Shown in pieces: positions 5,715 to 6,123 of a DNA stretch of 6,123 nt. The stretch is from an uncultured Collinsella sp. (GTDB taxonomy: Bacteria; Actinomycetota; Coriobacteriia; Coriobacteriales; Coriobacteriaceae). Every line of letters begins with the position of its first letter. Within the stretch, counting starts at the first letter, position 1. The position numbers and the translations under genes were made by a program. The notes under the pieces were generated by a model. The model made no database searches. It was not told the origin of the DNA and saw only the letters and a list, made by a program, of their open reading frames with translations. The DNA lies in assembly GCA_902492825.1 (NCBI GenBank), contig CABUMZ010000112.1:1-6123 (forward strand), given 5' to 3'.

Positions 5715-6123
5715 CTAGAAAAGGCGCTCAGTCTGCAGAAAGTTTCCGCAAAAGCTCACGCGGTGCAGCGGACAAAGTCCATGTTTGCGAATGGCCTCGA
5801 TGTGCTCGGGGCTCGCATAGCCCTTCGACTCGGCCAGATGGTACTCGGGATACTCGGCGTCGTACTCGACCATCATCTCGTCACGCGTGACCTTGGCCAT
5901 GATGGACGCCGCGGCGATGCAGGCGATCTTGGCATCGCCCTTCACCACATCGCGCTCGTTAGGAACGGCGCCCAAGGGGTTGCCATCCATAAGCACGCAA
6001 TCGGGCTCGAGCCCCGTATCGGCCACGGCGCCCGCAACGGCGGTACGGATAGCACGGGCCATGCCCATCTCATCGATATCCTTAGGCGCGATATGGCAAA
6101 AACCGATCGCCGTCGCCACCTCG
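5715..6123 (-). CDS. rnhB: Ribonuclease HII, C-terminal part
   Basis: RNase HII cuts the RNA strand of RNA-DNA hybrids and nicks at single ribonucleotides left in DNA. The last 136 codons are visible; the frame stays open through the right edge, so the gene starts outside. Numbering from the GTG at 6119, the conserved elements are LMDGN (active-site D45), VVKGDAKIACIAAASIMAKVTRDEMM (60-83, with active-site D62 and conserved D80), the YPEYHLAESKGYASPEHIEAI block (90-110) and the LHRVSFCGNF ending. The first active-site motif (GxDEAGRG) is beyond the window. The internal GTG at 6119 is not the start, because RNase HII proteins are about 200-260 aa. The gene is followed by its own strong terminator, so it belongs to an upstream unit, commonly rplS-lepB-rnhB, which cannot be seen here. 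Confidence 0.96.
   Translation of the reverse strand, partial: EVATAIGFCHIAPKDIDEMGMARAIRTAVAGAVADTGLEPDCVLMDGNPLGAVPNERDVVKGDAKIACIAAASIMAKVTRDEMMVEYDAEYPEYHLAESKGYASPEHIEAIRKHGLCPLHRVSFCGNFLQTERLF

Overview
This window looks like core chromosome from a high-GC Gram-positive bacterium. The likeliest group is Coriobacteriia (Collinsella-like). This rests on three things: base composition near 60% GC, the folate-dependent tRNA methyltransferase TrmFO (not typical of Streptomyces- or Mycobacterium-type actinobacteria), and the gene order rnhB-yraN-comM-dprA-trmFO-xerC-rpsB. The genus is an inference; no marker in the window fixes it. I see no mobile element, CRISPR array, tRNA or rRNA. Every supported gene is on the minus strand, so transcription runs from high to low coordinates.

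Layout in order of transcription. (1) 6123-5715: the C-terminal part of rnhB (RNase HII), cut by the window edge. (2) 5665-5624: a strong intrinsic terminator that insulates rnhB from the next unit. (3) 5525-316: a tightly packed five-gene unit, yraN, comM, dprA, trmFO, xerC. Three of its four junctions overlap (TGATG, ATGA and ATAG) and the fourth is a 14-base gap, so translational coupling is likely. (4) 315-97: an intergenic region with a weak terminator candidate, a very good sigma-70-type promoter whose spacer is filled by an inverted repeat, and a leader of about 135 nt. (5) 96-1: the first 32 codons of rpsB (ribosomal protein S2), cut by the left edge.

Most of the unit concerns DNA uptake, recombination and genome maintenance. 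ComM is a branch-migration helicase used in natural transformation, DprA loads RecA on incoming single strands, YraN is a nuclease-fold protein of unknown role, and XerC resolves chromosome dimers. TrmFO, a tRNA modification enzyme, shares the transcript, as it does in many Gram-positives. The usual topA gene between dprA and trmFO is absent here.

The observation most worth checking is the xerC start. The reading frame upstream of the first GTG encodes clear XerC N-terminal sequence, but contains no ATG, GTG or TTG. The only well-placed start is an ATA, 9 nt after a GGAGG, overlapping the trmFO TAG stop. I found no convincing undescribed multi-gene system; this is mostly ordinary, well-conserved chromosome.
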